Shown here piece after piece: positions 1 to 12,842 of a DNA stretch of 64,000 nucleotides (position 1 is its first letter; the number at the start of each line of letters is the position of its first letter). The translations under genes were made by a program, and so were the position numbers. Source of the stretch: Strongylocentrotus purpuratus (lineage: Eukaryota > Echinodermata > Echinoidea > Camarodonta > Strongylocentrotidae); NCBI RefSeq assembly GCF_000002235.5, contig NW_022145609.1, forward strand, positions 26,549,493-26,613,492, written 5' to 3'. The notes under the pieces are model-generated. The model did not search any database. It was not told the DNA's origin and was given only the letters and a program-made list of their open reading frames with translations.

Positions 1-83
1 AAGTGGCAAAACTAATGTTTTCAAGTAAATTCTACATGGAGAAAATACGTAAAAATTACCAATGAACAAATTCTTTTTTACAG

Positions 84-134
84 TGTATGCATGTACATGT
101 GCTCACGGATTTAGTGGAGATCTGTGTAATTCAG
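84..134 (+). CDS. EGF-like tail exon of EGF-NTR protein
   Basis: Internal exon of a gene that begins left of the window. A polypyrimidine stretch and CAG (81-83) precede it and a GT donor follows at 135. Read with one base from the preceding exon, it gives YACTCAHGFSGDLCN, the C-terminal half of an EGF-like domain (CxCxxGFxGxxC pattern). It enters and leaves in phase 1, the usual phase for shuffled extracellular modules, and its last base joins the next exon in frame. EGF domains act outside the cell as protein-binding modules. I do not recognise the exact orthologue. Confidence 0.72.
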
Positions 135-1220
135 GTATATAAATATCTATTGTAAAATTTATTAAGCGCTTTGGGGTTTCATCGTATTTGTAAAATAAGA
201 GTTTGCTTCAAAAGAAAATAATATTTACTTAATAATAACAACTTAATGCCATGTTATCCTCATATTGTGACTTTAACCTCTTGATATGTTCAAAGACCAT
301 CAGGCTATAATTTTTATGTTAAAAAAAAATCATTCATTTGAAAATTTATATAAAAAGTGCTGTACTGCATTTTTCGACGTCATGCTTTGTCTTTATAATG
401 CATCATTATTTAGAGGATGCGCGTGTGTGACTGTGTGTGTTTGTTGGTTTAATTTGTTTGGGTTTTTACAGACTCACGTGTATCGATCAGTTATGATTAT
501 TTACCTCTGGGACCTAACGTTACTATCTGAAAGACGTGACCCAGTTCCGAACCGGGGTCTGCCTGAGCTAGTTTGTAGGCGAAGACAGAGAACTGACCAA
601 GTGAATGTGCTGCTAGACTATTTGTTAAAGAGTGGGTGTGTGCTGCCACCTTGACGTAAACAGTACGTTATACATACAACTATACCAATACCCTAACGCC
701 AGCAGAGGAAGAATCTGTTTAGATGTACAAAATGTCTTGTTTGACAATTACATTGTTAAATGTTGATTTAGTTAAGATTTGATGTAAATGTACTTGCACT
801 TGCAAAATTTGGTGAATGCTTTTTTTCTTACTCGATAGAATTAAGTTTGATGTCAATCTATTGTAGCTGCATGGCCAAGGATGAAATGACACATCCCAGT
901 TTTCTTGCTCACTGGATTTTGATAGGGCACTGCTTTTTTGGAAGAGGCATATCCAAATACATGCAATGAACACATCACCATCCACTGACATATTTGTTCT
1001 GTATATCACAATGTTTCATTGTAATTAAATAAAGACAGTTGCTATACAAAATTTGTTTTGGTTTTTCTCATTTCTTCACTGTATTTTCTTTCTTTTACTT
1101 TCCTCATCCCCTTTTCATTATTCATTACTGCTCTTAAGTTCTATATATTTGCACTCTGTCCATTGATTTCTTCTGTATCCCTCAGTATTCTTATTCTTAT
1201 TTTTATTTTCTCCTCTACAG
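135..1220 (+). other. Intron of EGF-NTR gene
   Basis: AT-rich intron between the EGF exon and the first NTR exon. It has a GT donor at 135 and a pyrimidine-rich acceptor ending in CTCTACAG at 1220. I see no recognisable element inside it. Confidence 0.7.
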
Positions 1221-1289
1221 TAGTTTGCCCAGTGGTTACAGTTACTGCTCCGGATGACCTCGAACAGAAGATTTGTGATTCTGACAACA
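1221..1289 (+). CDS. NTR-domain exon 1 of EGF-NTR protein
   Basis: Sixty-nine-base exon, phase 1 at both ends, with acceptor CTCTACAG and donor GTAAGT. It encodes PVVTVTAPDDLEQKICDSDN. With the next exon this reads ICDSDNIFIVKV, resembling the start of TIMP/netrin-like (NTR) domains, where a Cys is followed by an aspartate/asparagine turn and a hydrophobic beta strand (compare FCNADVVIRAKV in TIMPs). The NTR domain is a secreted OB-fold found in TIMPs, netrins and complement proteins. Confidence 0.75.
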
Positions 1290-2142
1290 GTAAGTACTCA
1301 CTATCACCATTTCTCACTCACTCTGATACCAGTGTCAAATTATCACTCAAACCCAAAGTGGTACACCGCCCTATAAAAACTAAAGACGCTGCAACAAAAT
1401 GAAATTACATCAGCACATGCAGTGTGCTTTATATTTCTAAACATTTACCCCCAGATATTCAAGTAGGGTAAGGGAACTTTATAACGTGCTGATACTTTTT
1501 CCACCCTCACCTGTTGTACATTTTTTCTTCAAATGGTTTTATTTATCCATGGCGTTTACCACATCATGTGGAAGCGAGGCTTAAAGGTACTATGTCCCAT
1601 TTGCAGGCCAAAAAAATGAAAAGGTTAAATTCCAACGGCATTTGAAAGATAATACTAATTTAGAACTTCCCTAAAAAAAGGGGCTTGAAAATGTCTTTAA
1701 GTGGGTAAAAAACGACAATTAGTTGTCGAGTCTAGTCTAGTGAAGTCTAGCAAGTAATCGGGTTTCCTTGCATAATTTGAATATTAGGACACTGCTAACG
1801 TTTAAATTTCACAGATAGGACATACACGATATATTCATAATTTCCGCAACGTTCTACAGAATTTGTTGTTGGCTGCAAAAAATGCTAGATTAGTTTGTCT
1901 GACTTCTTCCTAATTCCTTGATTGGTTTTGTGTACGACCTTTATCACTAGGTCAACCATTGTCAACGACACTTTGAACGAGATACTAAATCATATTGATG
2001 TTCAATTTTAACCCTTCAAATTTTGTAACTATTTATCAGTAAACATACAAAGATCTCACATACTTCTTTTGTTTGTATGTATGTTTATGGATGTGCATGA
2101 AGTACTAAATTTTTTAACTCATCATGTTTGTTTGTTTGACAG

Positions 2143-2277
2143 TTTTCATCGTCAAGGTAAGGCCAGATGGACGAGCCAAGATTCTGAATGATTTGACAAA
2201 TTCGATAAACCTGTATGCAGATGATCGTCCCATCGTCGGATTCATCAGGAACGATGTCTGTAACGTTGAACTGACAG
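2143..2277 (+). CDS. NTR-domain exon 2 of EGF-NTR protein
   Basis: Exon of 135 bases, phase 1 at both ends; acceptor TTTGACAG, donor GTGAGA. It encodes about 45 residues starting IFIVKVRPDGRAK and ending RNDVCNVELT. The spacing of the Cys in DVCNVEL matches the TIMP motif AVCGVSL that precedes the conserved YLIAGKA strand. The long insertion with YADDRP is not typical of TIMPs, so the family assignment rests on the domain core rather than overall identity. Confidence 0.8.
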
Positions 2278-3024
2278 GTGAGATATATCTGAATCGATCA
2301 CACTTCATCAGCTTATTTTTAGAGACTGAAGTGTTTGCAGTGTAGTGCTTTTGTGGCGGGGGGGGGGGGACAAAATTGCACCGGGTGAATATTATATGAA
2401 AAACGATGGGGCGAAGCGACAGCGGCGAGGCGTCAGCGGCGAGGGACCGGACCGACCAAGCGGGGTGGGTCTGGGATGGGTGCGAAACCCCTTCCCTGAG
2501 TAGGAAGCATTTGCAATTTAAGAACCACATTAGGCGCATTTTTCAGGCACTTCCTGGAGTGATATGACGTCAAATTGCTTTCTCCTACCCCTTCAAGACT
2601 AGGGACCTTTTGCAATTTGGGAAACACATTTGGCGCTTTAATGTCCACCGGCACTTCCTGGAGAGAAAAAAACAAGGCCTTCTGATTGGTTAGAAGTTAG
2701 AGAAAAGTGATCGGTCTCGTCGCGAGACGTTGTATAATGTTTTTTGATAGAATTAATGCCCTTCTGGCTCTTAACAGACAATGTGATTGGAATGATTTGA
2801 TATTGCACGGTTGGTATGGGATAAATAAGGATTCAGGAAATACCTTTAAACTCTTGTATTATGCATTTCGATGAAACACGCCATTGTAGTTGCTTGCTCA
2901 GTATTACTAACTTTGACATTTGGCATGGATTTTTCAAATAGTGAATAATTAATGTCTTGTAAACTCACAGTAAACAAAGTGCATGAATTTTCATGTACTT
3001 ATGATTCTTCTTTTCTCTGTGCAG
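2278..3024 (+). other. Intron with internal direct duplication
   Basis: Intron of the EGF-NTR gene. Its middle part is GC-rich compared with its surroundings (2340-2460, including a G run at 2359). It holds two diverged direct copies of a ~90-bp unit, at about 2480-2560 and 2583-2665. Each contains a TTTGCAATTT box, an ACATT(A/T)GGCGC box and ends in GCACTTCCTGGAG. One arm of the GTTAATGCCCTTCTGGCTC palindromic module lies at 2753-2773. Confidence 0.55.
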
Positions 3025-3173
3025 AGGAACGCTACATGCTGTTTATGGCTGGAGAAGCTGTAAATGTGCCTGGCAAAAAATTCACGCTTGACCACACCGT
3101 TCTTGCAATGCCCATGACTGGTGACCTCAAGGTTAAGGTAAAGGAGATCCGTCCCCTCTGCCCCGTTGCCTAA
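3025..3173 (+). CDS. Terminal NTR exon and stop of EGF-NTR protein
   Basis: Last exon; acceptor TGTGCAG, TAA stop at 3171-3173. The reading continues in phase from the previous exon (LT|EERYMLFMAGEA), then VPGKKFTLDHTVLAMP, VKVKEIRPLCPVA and stop. YMLFMAGEA corresponds to the YLIAGKA strand of TIMP-type NTR domains, and the final Cys lies where NTR domains place a closing half-cystine. The visible protein is about 134 residues from the EGF tail to the end. Four Cys are visible in the NTR part, against six in classical NTR domains, so one disulphide may be missing. A secreted or extracellular-matrix role is likely; whether it inhibits proteases cannot be judged. Confidence 0.82.
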
Positions 3174-3407
3174 AGAGTTCCTAATAGATAACCTTGAGGG
3201 ATTACAGTACATCTCACTCCACATCTATCTATGGCTCAGACAAGGTCCATACATGATTTTTTTTTTTATTGTTTCATCCACCAGTTGCTGATGTCTGGAG
3301 TTAATGAAAAAGAACCTTAAGTAGCTCTAAGATGATGTAACATTTCCATGGAGAATTTGTGTTACAATACTTTCTAGAAGCTAGTCAATATGGTTTTATT
3401 ATGTATA

Positions 3408-3413
3408 AATAAA
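3408..3413 (+). promoter_or_regulatory. Poly(A) signal of EGF-NTR gene
   Basis: AATAAA 235 bases after the stop codon, in an AT-rich 3' UTR-like stretch. It is the first canonical signal downstream of the TAA. Confidence 0.6.
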
Positions 3414-3694
3414 ATAACATGAACTTTACGTAATTTGACACATGTCAAACTGTTCATGTAATTGTGGTATGTAAATCATTAGTGAGGTTTTTTTTATTGT
3501 AAAAGAAGACTTGGTTCTTTCAACACTTGCATTGCATTGTTAGAAACCTGTGCCTTTCAGTTTTTCACATGTACAGTATATTTTTTCATTGCACATCTTT
3601 TGATGGGTACACAGTCAAATGCATTTTAAAAAGAAATTAACCAATTTTATGAGCAATTAAATTGAGAAGAGTCTATTTTACCACTTGTAATCAT

Positions 3695-4016
3695 GGGTGG
3701 TATTCTGGTAGCGCGTACTAAGTTAGCGCATACTTAGTTAGTTCGCACTTTTATGGAATGCCTGTTGCAAACTCATTTATCCTGTACAAATTATTTTAAT
3801 CCTCCAATGAAAAATGTCCAAAAAATTAATTTTGCAATGAAATGCAAAGAAAAAGATAATATGAGTATGAACTGAATTTCAACAAAGTCTTTGTTAGATT
3901 ATCTTTGTCATGAATATTAAAGAAGAAAGATGAAACCTAGCATTCCATAGAAGTGTGAACTAAAATTCTTGTTTAGTCTGGACTTAGTCCCGACTTAACT
4001 TATGAGAATACCACCC
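3695..4016. mobile_element. MITE with GGGTGGTATTCT inverted ends, Harbinger-like
   Basis: The left end GGGTGGTATTCTGGTA and the right end (reverse complement GGGTGGTATTCTCATA) form terminal inverted repeats. Both are flanked by CAT (3692-3694 and 4017-4019), a 3-bp target duplication of the kind made by PIF/Harbinger elements. Nested inner complementarity exists (GTTCGCACTTTTATGGAAT against ATTCCATAGAAGTGTGAAC). It is non-coding. Confidence 0.65.
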
Positions 4017-4019
4017 CAT

Positions 4020-5441
4020 GTCTTTAAATACATGGTATCCAACACACTTTTACAAAAAGCTGTGATTAATATACATACATGTATTTTACTCTCCATTTTG
4101 TGAAGTCTCTGGCCCACTTTTTTCTGCCTCCCACCCCTTCAACTCCCCCTCTTTCCCCCTCCCCACCTCTTTCCCCCTCCCCACCTCTCTCTCTCTCTCT
4201 CTCTCCCTCTCTCTCACTGTATCTTATTAAAGTTTGTAGATATGTTTTATGTGGGAGTGTGAAAATCATCAAATTTTGCAAAAATGCTTGGAGGCTTATT
4301 TTGTGAGCTATTTCCCCTACATACCTTTTGAATAGATGAAGATGATGAACGAAATATGTAATACTTCAATGAAAGTGGGAAGTGAGTGCATGTAAATTGA
4401 TGAATTATGTTCTTTCTGTAACGAGTTAGTAAATTATACAATGTCATATAAAATACATGTTTGCATGATGAGCTGGAACCAAAATGATGTTACGTGTAAA
4501 AGTCATAAAAGTCCTTCACGCCCTTAAAGTGCCCATTTTTCATGATCATCCTGTGGGGAGTATTTAGGGTTTTTTAAAGATTTTTTTATGAAGACCTGTT
4601 GTTCCAAACTTCCATTCCATTTGTACCCATTTGCACACACTTGCAATTTTTTTCTTTCTTTACTTTCTTTCCACTTTTTATTTAGCCACTTTCTGAACGA
4701 AATTTGTTTACGTGACACTCTATTCTCCTACATACTCCTATAAAAGCGCCATGTACCCCCCCCCCCCCCCCGCCCTTCCCGGCTGCTATCGACTCAAGCA
4801 TTCATGCTTATGATAGTTGGCCTCTGCATTTATCTTGATTATTTTACTTACCTCCATACTTTCAAGTTTTCAATTACATATACCGGTATATATATGCATT
4901 TTTATGTGTGTGAATTTAAGTTTTCACTCTTCATGTAAAGCAATTATATTATATACTAATATTGTTATTTGAATGTTTAATATTTGATTCATCAATAAAT
5001 GCAGAAACATCTGCTAACTTGTTTTAATTTTTTTTAAAGTAAGGATACATCGTCGCTTTGGGAAATCTTTTTTTTTTAAATTCCCTTGTGGATAATTATA
5101 TGTTAAATAACTGATGGATACTGATATTAAATGGAAGGGAGTCATATAGCTCACAACATAATCATTTTGAGTGAAGTTGTCTCTTCTTTTGTTCTGATAT
5201 TCTTAGCATGGTGGAAGGCGTTGACTTGTGGAATGTAAACCGAGCAACTGGTGATATGTAATCATAATTAGAAAGCTTTACACTACCAACAACAAAAATA
5301 CCATTCCTAATCCTTTCACAAATCTTTCCTACTTGGTCCTTCTGGGTTGATACAATCATGTAGTCATGTAGGGGTGATCCACAAGGGAGAGAAATTTCAA
5401 ATTTGGGAATGACCTGTTGTAGACAGACTTTTGATATACTT
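4020..5441. other. Intergenic: pyrimidine tract and C run, otherwise nothing
   Basis: A CT-rich low-complexity tract lies at about 4121-4215 and a C run at about 4755-4771. The rest is AT-rich. I see no exon-like or transposon-like signal. Confidence 0.6.
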
Positions 5442-5449
5442 TGTGCAGC

Positions 5450-5544
5450 CAGGGGCGTACGCAGGATTTTTTCAAGGGGGGGGGGTTTTAAAATATTTTG
5501 CTCCCGAAAATTTGAAAATCGCGCCGGCCGAAAAGTCGCTCAGT

Positions 5545-5585
<41 letters not shown>

Positions 5586-5690
5586 CGGACACTTTTTTTT
5601 TTTTTTGGTCTCAAAATTTCAAAATTTGACATTTTTTTACGTATGGGGGGGGGGGTTAAGGTCACCTTATTTAGGTTAGCCGTGGGTTAT

Positions 5691-5727
<37 letters not shown>

Positions 5728-5864
5728 AAAAAAAAAAAATAAAAAAAATAAAAAACCCAAAGGGGGGGGGGGGGGTTTTAGGTTTTTTTAGGGGGTTTAC
5801 ATACATTAAAATACCAAAGGGGGGGGGGGGGTGAACCCAAAACACCCCCCTGCGTACGCCCCTG
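5450..5864. mobile_element. hAT-like MITE with perfect 8-bp target duplication
   Basis: Both ends carry the perfect 16-bp inverted repeat CAGGGGCGTACGCAGG. The flanks are the identical octamers TGTGCAGC at 5442-5449 and 5865-5872. Eight-base duplications and CAGGG-type termini are the hallmark of the hAT superfamily. The interior is almost all homopolymer (a G run of about 40 at 5545-5585, plus T and A runs), so it is non-autonomous and its length in the assembly may be inexact. Confidence 0.85.
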
Positions 5865-5872
5865 TGTGCAGC

Positions 5873-7160
5873 TATACTGCGCGTACCGTGGAACAATGAA
5901 CCCAGGTCACTATTAAAATCTTCAAAGTAAAAACATGAATTTGCCCACAATGGAACAAGGGCTTCACTTTATGTACGTAGTGCGGTGAACCGTGGACATT
6001 AGAACTACAACAATACCATACAGTTCCTCTATCCTTAAACAGAAGTGTTTAAGACAAGTAATATATCAGCTTTCCTCAAACATGTAGAGGATATAGAGTG
6101 TGAAAGCAGTATGAATGAGGCTTCATTCAATAGTAAGAAATGTTGGAAATATTCATCTGGAAGGATCCCGATGAGGCATGGGTGCTATAAAATAGAAGAA
6201 AAGATCTATACTCTGATGCCTTCCAGAACTTCAAGTGGCTCCCAATACATCTTGTCATCTTGGATATACAGTGCGGCGGTGCTATTTGAGTAATACGTTC
6301 ATCAACTTTGTCAATTTCTTTAGAAATGTTAAAGGTTTTCTTATGATGGGGACGAGTCAAACCACACTGAAACTAGCATTTTTTACAACACCTAATACGA
6401 GCCCGTGCAAATTATAATCTATTGCACATTTTCTATGATATTACATTTAGGGACAAAGAGAAACTAGCTATGGCCTTTCACACCATTGACTTGTTTCCCA
6501 CTACATTGGGCATCATATATGCCGACTTTCTTGATGTCCTAGTGCATGGGTCCTCATTTCATGATGCCTAGTTTGTGTTGAAGATCAGTTCTAACTAGCC
6601 GCCCCCAGGAGTCCGGACAGTCTCATCTGGAGCCTTGCAGGAAGCACATCCCATGAAGCCATTGCATTGAGTACATTGCTTTGAGTAAATTCTTGGAATG
6701 CAGACATCGCTGGCAAGTCTAGGACAGCACTCAAGAAAACCACCCTCACAAGAAGCTCGCCACGCTCTGGATTTCAAGCCATTTCAGTATTTTTTTAGCA
6801 AGTTCTTGTAATAACGGCTCCTGTACATCAGTATTTCTGCTCACTAAAACTAGTGTTAAAGGTCTCCTGCAGTGGAAATGCATTTCAGCTTTTGTTGTGA
6901 TTTATAATGTCCTGATAATCGCTTTGTGAATAAAGGAATATCTAAATATGTCACATACATTTTATGATTTTCTAATATTTCTTCTTCAACCTACTGGGAT
7001 CCGCCCACAAAAAAAAAATCTTCCAGACAACTTTCCACTTGTGACATCACTTGTCAATGACCATCCAATTAATATTATCATTTCAATGGCCATTGTATGC
7101 ATGTCTACAATACACATTCACCACTTTTCTTTTGCTGGGAGTGGTATTACATGCACCTGT
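5873..7160. other. Intergenic, no recognisable feature
   Basis: Unique-looking AT-rich sequence up to the gap. The short open frames here show neither splice context nor known motifs. Confidence 0.5.
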
Positions 7161-7660
7161 NNNNNNNNNNNNNNNNNNNNNNNNNNNNNNNNNNNNNNNN
7201 NNNNNNNNNNNNNNNNNNNNNNNNNNNNNNNNNNNNNNNNNNNNNNNNNNNNNNNNNNNNNNNNNNNNNNNNNNNNNNNNNNNNNNNNNNNNNNNNNNNN
7301 NNNNNNNNNNNNNNNNNNNNNNNNNNNNNNNNNNNNNNNNNNNNNNNNNNNNNNNNNNNNNNNNNNNNNNNNNNNNNNNNNNNNNNNNNNNNNNNNNNNN
7401 NNNNNNNNNNNNNNNNNNNNNNNNNNNNNNNNNNNNNNNNNNNNNNNNNNNNNNNNNNNNNNNNNNNNNNNNNNNNNNNNNNNNNNNNNNNNNNNNNNNN
7501 NNNNNNNNNNNNNNNNNNNNNNNNNNNNNNNNNNNNNNNNNNNNNNNNNNNNNNNNNNNNNNNNNNNNNNNNNNNNNNNNNNNNNNNNNNNNNNNNNNNN
7601 NNNNNNNNNNNNNNNNNNNNNNNNNNNNNNNNNNNNNNNNNNNNNNNNNNNNNNNNNNNN
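7161..7660. other. Assembly gap (500 N)
   Basis: Exactly 500 unknown bases, a nominal gap size. An undetected upstream MSH5 exon could lie here. Confidence 0.99.
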
Positions 7661-9261
<1,601 letters not shown>

Positions 9262-9555
9262 GAGATGTCGTGGTTGAGTGGATACGTCACTGGACTGCAG
9301 ATCACAAGGTCTGCGGTACGTGTCCCACCGTGGCACTAATGTCCTTTGGCAAGACATTGATCTACATTTGTCACACTCAACCCAGGTGATGTAAATGTGT
9401 ACCTGGCAGGAAGTAATTCTTTGAAATGCTAGAGCGCCGTAATGGTAGCACAGCTAATGCCGGGGTAATAATTTCGAAATTTGTTAAGGCGCTTTGAGCA
9501 TCCCTTGGGATGGATATATGTGCATTATGAATGTTATTATTATTATCATTATCAA
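9262..9555 (+). mobile_element. tRNA-derived SINE (family A), full length
   Basis: The head resembles a tRNA with a long variable arm (box-A-like GTGGTTGAGTGG, box-B-like GGTACGTGTCC). It is followed by a family tail with CCTTTGGCAAGACATT, CACACTCAACCCAGGTGATG and TACCTGGCAGGA, and ends in an (ATT)n-type repeat. The same tail recurs at 46390-46575 (+) and 61508-62178 (-), which defines the family. Confidence 0.72.
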
Positions 9556-10804
9556 TAAGCCAATTGAGATAACATTTAAGAAAGAACAAAGAAATGTTTC
9601 TGTACATTTGATGGTCTTTGTGACAGGTGTCCTTATGTTTAAGAAATACTGATCAAGTAGACACTAAAAAAAATCTTTACAAGGGGTTGTAAGAGCAAGT
9701 GATATCTTAGTAAGCTTATATTTTGTCCGTTCCTTTTGATCTGTTTCTAAAATATTAGCAAATTGATTCAGAAAAGGGAACCCTCCACAAAGTACAAATG
9801 TCAAAAGAATATCAAAATATATGCCTCAACGACTTTCCGTACAAAATTGCAAAATTTCATAGTGCAGAAAAATTGAAATAAAGTGTCTCTTTCCTCTTAA
9901 TTGTTTGCTCGTGACCTTTGCTGACCTTTTAGGAAAGAAGCTCATCCATCCCTTCTCTTAAAATGACCCATTTCCACTCTGCTTTCAAACGGACAGTACC
10001 AGATGTTTGACAAGACCACCTTCTTTCCCCGTTACTCCTCGACAACGTGGCAAGAGGGGTGTAAGATGAGAACCCGAGGAGAAGGTGAAGGGGGGAAATG
10101 GCTAAATTGATTTACCCTTCCTCTTACAGGCATCTTATTTCATCTTGAAAGATGCACAAAATTGACTCTTTAAAGAAAAGTTCCATGTTCCTATTTTCAG
10201 TTAATTCTTACATCCTTACTCTGGAACGATTTGTCACTAGAAAGTGTGTTGATAAAAGTAGGGCCCAAACAATGACAATTCAGTAAACAAGAATGCTTTC
10301 GTAAAACCAGTTGTTCCCTTATACCAGTGTTTGTTTGGATGGTGAACTTATGATGAACTTTTCAAGATAGAATATGAATCAAAATGCCAAGCTGATGTGG
10401 CAAAATTAATTATGCACCATTTGTGTTTCTATGGTATATCTCATTTTTGTCATATTTAAAGATTTTCTAGAATTGGGGCATTGAAAATATAAATGTTCCT
10501 TCATGCGAAGGGTAGGAATTAACTTGTTGAGGCTTTATGAAAAAGGAGTGTCTTAATATGGTTTAACTCTTTCTCTTTAAATCTGTTTCAGATGTCCTGA
10601 GCTTAATCCTTAACCCTCGCGTTATCTTTATAAGATGTGGACCTAGTCATTGCACATCACTTACAAATATCTCTAAATAATTGAAAAAAATGTTAATATT
10701 GTAATGCCTTTAATTTGAAAATAGATCTTTCACCAATTTTATGCCAACTTTTTAAACAAAAGCTTCTCTGACAACTAAAGAGCTCTGCTTGAGGCTACAA
10801 CTAA
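9556..10804. other. Intergenic, no recognisable feature
   Basis: AT-rich sequence. A weak imperfect hairpin lies around 10015-10100 (CTTCTTTCCCC and GGGGGGAAA sides). No coding or mobile signal is seen. Confidence 0.45.
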
Positions 10805-10806
10805 TA

Positions 10807-10980
10807 CAGTCAAACCTGTTTTAGTGACCACCTGTCTACAAAGACCACATTTTTTGTTTCCCTTGAAAACGTTTTCTCATTGAAACATGAACTAAAGGAA
10901 CTTGCCTGCAAAGACCACCTGTCTACAAAGACCACTTTTTGTTTTTTCCCTCTGGCTGTCGCTATAGACAGGTTTGACTG
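10807..10980 (+). mobile_element. mariner-like MITE, copy 1
   Basis: Begins CAGTCAAACCTGT and ends ACAGGTTTGACTG, flanked on both sides by TA (10805-10806 and 10981-10982), the Tc1/mariner target duplication. Inside, ACCACCTGTCTACAAAGACC recurs. It is non-coding; copy 2 lies 1 kb downstream in the opposite orientation. Confidence 0.8.
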
Positions 10981-11192
10981 TATATGAAAAGTGGATTCCA
11001 TCTACCGTATGAAGATTGCCATTATTCATAGCATGTGAATGAAATGCCTGGTAACCAGGGGTTCAGCAAGAGAAACATTCACAAATTGAAATACATTAGT
11101 AAACTGGTCTGAAGGCTCAGCGCTCATTTAAGTTGTAAAATGCAATTAAATTTATATCACTTACAAAATAGGTGATTTGAACAAAATAATGC

Positions 11193-11584
11193 TTAAAGAT
11201 GAAGTTGAATTCCGGTCATGCCATTGCATTGTGAAAGAAACGGTGTGGAATCGACCAGAAAAGGTTGATCATTTAGCATATAAGAATTTGTGTGTATTGC
11301 AAGGTTCTGGAATCATCAAAATGATAAGAAATTTGGCCAAGTCTTGGTAAAGTTACAAACACTATACACAGAAAGATGTATATGGGACTACACGAGCACG
11401 TGGCGTAAAAATCCTACCCCGAGTTTTACAATGTTACTTGACATATTTAGAATATGAAGGCATTTAAAGAGCCATGTTTTTCAGGGAACATGTCTTATCT
11501 AATGTTCTTCCACACTTGCATAATACAACGATAATGCTCACAAATTATTTTTCACCTCTTCCCAGAACTCAACCTTCTCTTTAA
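11193..11584 (+). mobile_element. TTAA-flanked MITE, copy a
   Basis: Coordinates include the TTAA at each end. The left end after TTAA is AGATGAAGTTGAATTCCGG; the right end reads, reverse-complemented, AGAGAAGGTTGAGTTCTGG. The interior shares long blocks with the copies at 13.8, 23.4, 26.2 and 61.8 kb (for example AATCATCAAAATGATAAGAA and AGATGTATATGGGACTACAC). TTAA duplications point to piggyBac-type mobilisation; there is no coding capacity. Confidence 0.78.
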
Positions 11585-11933
11585 TTTACTCAGCTGAGGA
11601 AACAATCCTAAATGTTTAAGTGTACCTTTAAATGAAATCAGAAATCATGCATGCATCGAGGATTCCATTTCTTCCCTGGTTACCCATGTTTTTATCTATG
11701 TTACTGGCCTTGTCTGTGACAGGTACACGTTCGTTTAACCAGAAGTAAAGCTTTACATTTCAACTTCCGGAGGAAATCTGACTTTAAGAGTGAGGTCGCG
11801 TTGGATCAAACCCAAACAAGTTACATGGACATGAGAGTGAACTAACCTGCCTCAATCAGTATCCTTCAATGGGAGATTGATTGCAATGTGATGATTTTAG
11901 TTTATCAATTTAGAGCTATAATATAGTCAAACC

Positions 11934-12113
11934 TGTCTATAGCAACCGCCCAAGGGAAACACAAAAAGTTGCCTTTGTAGACAGGTGGTCTTTGAAGACA
12001 GGTTCCTTTAGTACATGATTCAATGAGAAACCATTTTCAAGGGAAACAACAAATGTAGCCTTTGTAGACAGGTGGTCTTTGTAGACAGGTGGTCACTAAA
12101 GCAGGTTTGACTG
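11934..12113 (-). mobile_element. mariner-like MITE, copy 2
   Basis: Same family as 10807-10980 in inverse orientation. It starts (T)AGTCAAACCTGTCTATAG, ends GCAGGTTTGACTG and is flanked by TA. Two internal copies of TTTGTAGACAGGTGGTC are present. Confidence 0.78.
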
Positions 12114-12842
12114 TACCATACCATGGAGAGAAGGGGGGGGGGGCAGTAGACATGAGCATTGCTAGTCCAGTTTGGAAGGAGCTGGGGTGTCAGACTAAAT
12201 TTGCTGACAAATTAGTCAAAGTTTACAACAAACAAAAGTATGACAGGTCCTCAGATTTTCAGATTTAGTAATTGATAGGCACAAGGAGATGGCAGTTTTT
12301 TGCAAGGGTAAAAATGACAATATTGCATATTGCCAGCTGCCTGTGAGAAGGCCAGTGTTGCTATTGAAAATGCACAGCTCTTACAACAGTTTTGCAGGCA
12401 GGGGATGATATGCACTTGTCATTTTTTTTGTGTGAGAATATATTATAGTAAACTACCTTATGTGGAAACACACTAAGTAGCAAAAGTTGGACAGAACTGG
12501 GCATATACAGGTAGCCTTATATACTTGTTGCTCTTGAGGCTCAGACTACCCTCAAGTAAGCCACATGAATCTACACCATCATAGTTCATGTTCGCAGACT
12601 GTATTAAACTTATCCGCCATCAACCTCAAACTTGAAAGAGCATGTCCTACACCAATGGTTGTTGCCCTTTGATACTGTATCATCCACTAAAGCCCCGACA
12701 ACCTGTTCAGCCTTCACCCCTTATCCCATGAAGAACAGATCCCTCAAGTTCTCTCTCTAAGAAACGGATGCAGCATCCATCTGTATCAACCCCATGGCTT
12801 CTGAGTTTGCACTGCAAATCATGATCAAGGTACCCGCTGTTT
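12114..12842. other. Intergenic, no recognisable feature
   Basis: Includes a short G run at about 12132-12144. Nothing else is recognised. Confidence 0.45.

Noticed and set aside
5403-5950. Gly-rich and Pro-rich frames
   Set aside because: They cross the homopolymer interior of the hAT-like MITE.
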